A program made the position numbers and the translations under genes. The notes beneath the pieces were generated by a model, which had not been told where the DNA came from, did not search any database, and saw only the letters and a list, made by a program, of their open reading frames with translations. From positions 1,116,001-1,180,000 of the forward strand of contig NZ_OZ032150.1 in assembly GCF_964026445.1 (NCBI RefSeq): a stretch of DNA of 64,000 bases, written 5' to 3'. This document shows, in pieces, positions 61,777 through 64,000 of the stretch (position 1 is its first letter; every line of letters begins with the position of its first letter). The stretch comes from Rickettsia endosymbiont of Cantharis rufa. Lineage in GTDB: Bacteria > Pseudomonadota > Alphaproteobacteria > Rickettsiales > Rickettsiaceae.

Positions 61777-62742
61777 TTAGAGTATACTTTGGAGCAAATC
61801 AAAACCAGCGGGATTTAATTTGTAGTCTACTTCCGCTTGCTGTAGCAGTTTTAAAGTCTCTAAACATTCAGTTAGGCTAAGACCGTTTGCTATTTTTGTA
61901 AAATCATTAATATACTGATAAAAAATCAGTGGTGATAATGATTTTATTGCAAGGTCTAAACGCTCACCGTTTTTTACTTTCGATAAAACTATATATAAAT
62001 TTAAATAATGTCTTATTATGGCTCTGATAATTAATACTTCATTGATATTTTGTTTTTTTAATATATCAAGCTCTTGCAGAAAATTATTATAATCTTTTTT
62101 TGAAAAATACATTGCTAAATCACTGCCGTTTGCCGTAATTTCACTACTTATAACTTCTAGAACATCGTTTAAAGTAATTTCTTTTCGATCATGAACAAAA
62201 TATATCAATTTATTTATTTCACTACAAACTAAATCGTGATCACCTTTTAAATGAGCTTTTAAATAAGTAATAGCTTCTTTACTTATAATTTTATTAGTTT
62301 TGGTTGCTTTATCTAGAATAATTCTTTCAATTTTTGCTTCATTGTCATGATAACAAGCGACTGCCGCTAAATATTCTTCCGTCTCAAAAAATTTTCTAAA
62401 GCTCCCGCTAGAAGTAATTTCCTCACCTATAAATACAGGAAAATTTATATAATCACTACTTAAAATTGTTTTTAAATTCTTATCTATTGAGTTCCCGACT
62501 GATCTAATTTTAATTAATTCTTTTTGACCAAAAAAATTAGGTGAATTAAGCAATATTTCTAAAGATGAAATATTAAGGTCCGTGTATTCTATAGAAGTTT
62601 GTAGCATATTTAAGTTTTTTACTAAGTGCTTACAAATTTTATCTATATAGCCTTTATCTGGACCATATAATAACAGAGCTTTGACTTTGCCGGTTGTTAT
62701 TAGTTCAAATAATCGCTTAATTTGTGAAAAGTAAAATTTCAT
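61777..62742 (-). CDS. holA: DNA polymerase III delta subunit
   Basis: 321 residues, AAA+ clamp-loader fold without a working Walker A, as usual. The opening KALLLYGPDKGYIDKICKHLV and the C-terminal collar KKQNINEVLIIRAIIRHYLNLYIV are family features. Opens the beta clamp for loading. It starts 4 bp after lptE, matching the lptE-holA order of alphaproteobacteria. Confidence 0.9.
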   Translation of the reverse strand: MKFYFSQIKRLFELITTGKVKALLLYGPDKGYIDKICKHLVKNLNMLQTSIEYTDLNISSLEILLNSPNFFGQKELIKIRSVGNSIDKNLKTILSSDYINFPVFIGEEITSSGSFRKFFETEEYLAAVACYHDNEAKIERIILDKATKTNKIISKEAITYLKAHLKGDHDLVCSEINKLIYFVHDRKEITLNDVLEVISSEITANGSDLAMYFSKKDYNNFLQELDILKKQNINEVLIIRAIIRHYLNLYIVLSKVKNGERLDLAIKSLSPLIFYQYINDFTKIANGLSLTECLETLKLLQQAEVDYKLNPAGFDLLQSIL

Positions 62743-62746
62743 AAAC

Positions 62747-63217
62747 CTATTTCCGGTTAAAATATAAAATTAATCTGCTATGAATTTCTTCCGCTGCTTG
62801 ATACGCCAAATCTATTCCGGTATCTTCCCTTTCAACATTTGTTGCATATGGTGTAAAAATAGCATTATATGATGTGTTTTGGCAAAACTTCTCCTCACTT
62901 AGAACCTTTTGGCTTTCTATATCAATTAATTTATATCTAACTAATTGATTAATATATTCCCTTAAGACATTCGAGTTTTTCTCAATAGTAGCAGGTGAAG
63001 TTGTTGCTATAAGCTCTGCTTTAAGCAAGTATTTCACTTTTGCTTTTTGAGGTAAAATACTAGTTAAACGGTGATAAAATTCAGCTCCTTCAATTGTTTT
63101 GATCGGCTCAACTTCAATAGCTTCTAAATCGTTATTTCTATTGTATTCTTCTTTATATACGGGCTTTAAATTACAGCTACTTATTAGAAAGAATATTATT
63201 ATAAATGAGGAACGCAT
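62747..63217 (-). CDS. lptE: LPS-assembly lipoprotein LptE-like
   Basis: 156 residues. Signal II peptide MRSSFIIIFFLISSC places the lipid Cys at residue 15, followed by NLKPVYKEE. The C-terminal part, YRYKLIDIESQKVL-like (VRYKLIDIESQKVL) and AYQAAEEIHSRLILYFNRK, follows the LptE pattern, and it sits immediately before holA as in relatives. LptE plugs the LptD barrel that places lipopolysaccharide in the outer membrane. leuS, often next, is not seen. Confidence 0.75.
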   Translation of the reverse strand: MRSSFIIIFFLISSCNLKPVYKEEYNRNNDLEAIEVEPIKTIEGAEFYHRLTSILPQKAKVKYLLKAELIATTSPATIEKNSNVLREYINQLVRYKLIDIESQKVLSEEKFCQNTSYNAIFTPYATNVEREDTGIDLAYQAAEEIHSRLILYFNRK

Positions 63218-63308
63218 AATTTTTTATTTTTTATTATATCGGTTTATTTGAGTTTTGTGAAAGAAAATTATAATAATTAGCATTTATGATAATAATAGTT
63301 AATTTACG

Positions 63309-63337
63309 TTGACATCTAAAAATAAGGCTTGTATATT
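63309..63337 (+). promoter_or_regulatory. Strong promoter before the small-gene pair
   Basis: TTGACA (63309-63314), 17-base spacer, TATATT (63332-63337). Start would fall near 63344, inside a leader copy that recurs before the second gene. Confidence 0.65.
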
Positions 63338-63366
63338 GCCGCTTCAAAATAATTTTAAGGTATTAG
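63335..63366. repeat. Leader repeat, copy 1
   Basis: attgccgcttcaaaataatt...ttaaggtatta. The second copy at 63735-63766 differs by one extra T. Each lies upstream of a small ORF. Confidence 0.75.
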
Positions 63367-63387
63367 ACGTTATTAGATAAATTTATT

Positions 63388-63702
63388 ATGATTATTCCAA
63401 AAAAAATAAAAACAGCATTAGTAAAAATAAAAATTATTTTTCTTTCTCAAAAAAAAGTTACAAAAGATTTTGAAGTATCTAACAGAAGCATGGATGAAGT
63501 AGATAAAGCGGGACCTGCAAAGATTACAAGAAAAGATTTAGAAAAATCTTTTGAGTTATATGAAGAAAAATTGGCAATATTAGCACAAAAACTATCATCA
63601 CAAACATCAATTGGTAATTATGATTATGACACTGTAACAGAATATTATCCATTAATGGGAGATGATGGAATTATCCAGTATATTCCTACCACTGAGCTAT
63701 AA
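63388..63702 (+). CDS. Small hypothetical protein
   Basis: 104 residues. A basic amphipathic N-terminus (MIIPKKIKTALVKIKIIFLS), a charged helical middle (KDLEKSFELYEEKLAILAQK) and an acidic, Tyr-rich end (YDYDTVTEYYPLMGDDGIIQ). No signal peptide, no family recognised. A promoter lies at 63309-63337; the ATG has no clear ribosome site. Confidence 0.5.
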   Translation: MIIPKKIKTALVKIKIIFLSQKKVTKDFEVSNRSMDEVDKAGPAKITRKDLEKSFELYEEKLAILAQKLSSQTSIGNYDYDTVTEYYPLMGDDGIIQYIPTTEL

Positions 63703-63734
63703 TTTTTTAAGCAATATCTATAAATAATACTTAT

Positions 63735-63766
63735 TATTGCCGCTTCAAAATAATTTTTAAGGTATT
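63735..63766. repeat. Leader repeat, copy 2
   Basis: Same sequence as copy 1 with one extra T. Here the AAGG at its end is correctly spaced as a ribosome site for ATG 63772. Confidence 0.7.
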
Positions 63767-63771
63767 ATTAT

Positions 63772-64000
63772 ATGTTGGGTTTAACAACATTTTTACAACG
63801 TTCAACCACTTCATTAAATCAAATAAGCTCATTTGGTAAAAAATTATTACATAAATATACGGACACAATCAGTGCCGCAAAAAAACATGTATAATTTCTC
63901 TACAGAAAATAATAGAATGCCTTCAGAAATAGCAGATGATTCAACTCCCCTAGTAAAGCTAAATCAAATATTCCAAAAGGTTTATGGGCCTTGTTTTAGC
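63772..64000 (+). CDS. Small hypothetical gene, probable frameshift, runs out of window
   Basis: ATG 63772 gives MLGLTTFLQRSTTSLNQISS then FGKKLLHKYTDTISAAKKHV and a stop at 63892. In the next frame the sequence stays open to the window end: MYNFSTENNRMPSEIADDST, PLVKLNQIFQKVYGPCFS. An A7 run at 63879-63885 with one A too many would explain the break. The joined product, at least 75 residues, has no recognised family. Confidence 0.45.

Overview
The window is Rickettsia chromosome, most likely from a spotted-fever-group or related arthropod-associated species. The evidence is: very AT-rich DNA; many dispersed palindromic repeats that enter reading frames; a 23S-5S rRNA pair placed downstream of fmt with no 16S gene; an Atm1-type ABC exporter; a lone virB2-like gene; a cydAB oxidase; and many half-decayed genes. 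I cannot name the species from the sequence alone.

Region by region. 1-9,100: ctp (3' end cut off), parE, a secreted protein with tandem repeats and an ankyrin-like tail, a PopZ-like gene next to tolC, and an overlapping pair of unknown genes. 9,260-12,590: decay zone with a DUF2310 zinc-ribbon pseudogene, a broken ABC exporter, an IS1-family element and an IS256 tail. 12,600-26,000: thrS, a membrane-anchored unknown, a divergent purC, an M16 peptidase, a glycosyltransferase, a cyd oxidase operon with a small third gene, a DUF2671-like gene, an ABC exporter and queA carrying two repeat insertions. 26,000-31,350: broken MNT-HEPN pair, zapE, and a GT61 glycosyltransferase pseudogene split by an IS21-family element that itself holds an IS1 copy. 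31,430-37,100: 5S and 23S rRNA, fmt, def, an IscX-like gene, a HIG1-like gene. 37,260-47,400: gyrA, small remnants, an IS630 element inside a palindromic repeat, atm1, a GIY-YIG nuclease gene bracketed by the two arms of a palindromic repeat, grxC, uvrB and a frameshifted rnhB. 47,600-52,730: hscB-hscA-fdx iron-sulfur genes, a DUF2125-like protein, a TAXI-type binding protein and a universal stress protein in one direction. 52,900-57,100: second decay zone (autotransporter barrel fragment, HTH-transposase fragment, IS3-family tail, third IS1 copy, pbpC tail, P-loop/TPR pseudogene). 57,160-64,000: dapD, a zinc-ribbon membrane protein, virB2, ctaE, two tiny ORFs, coq7, holA, lptE and two small unknown genes that share a duplicated leader.

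Two processes dominate. Palindromic repeats (called here A, B, C and D by arm sequence; these are my labels, not published subtype names) sit between genes and are translated at gene ends or inside genes (queA, the 14.6 kb gene, the glycosyltransferase, the GIY-YIG gene). Genes also decay through single-base indels, often in A/T runs, and by IS insertion. Three IS1 copies share the same inactivating lesions, so they seem to have spread after losing function. The most novel-looking item is the GIY-YIG nuclease gene enclosed by repeat arms, a possible clue to how this repeat class spreads. No tRNA, CRISPR array, phage module or 16S rRNA gene was seen. Functional calls come from recognising motifs by eye; no database search was run.
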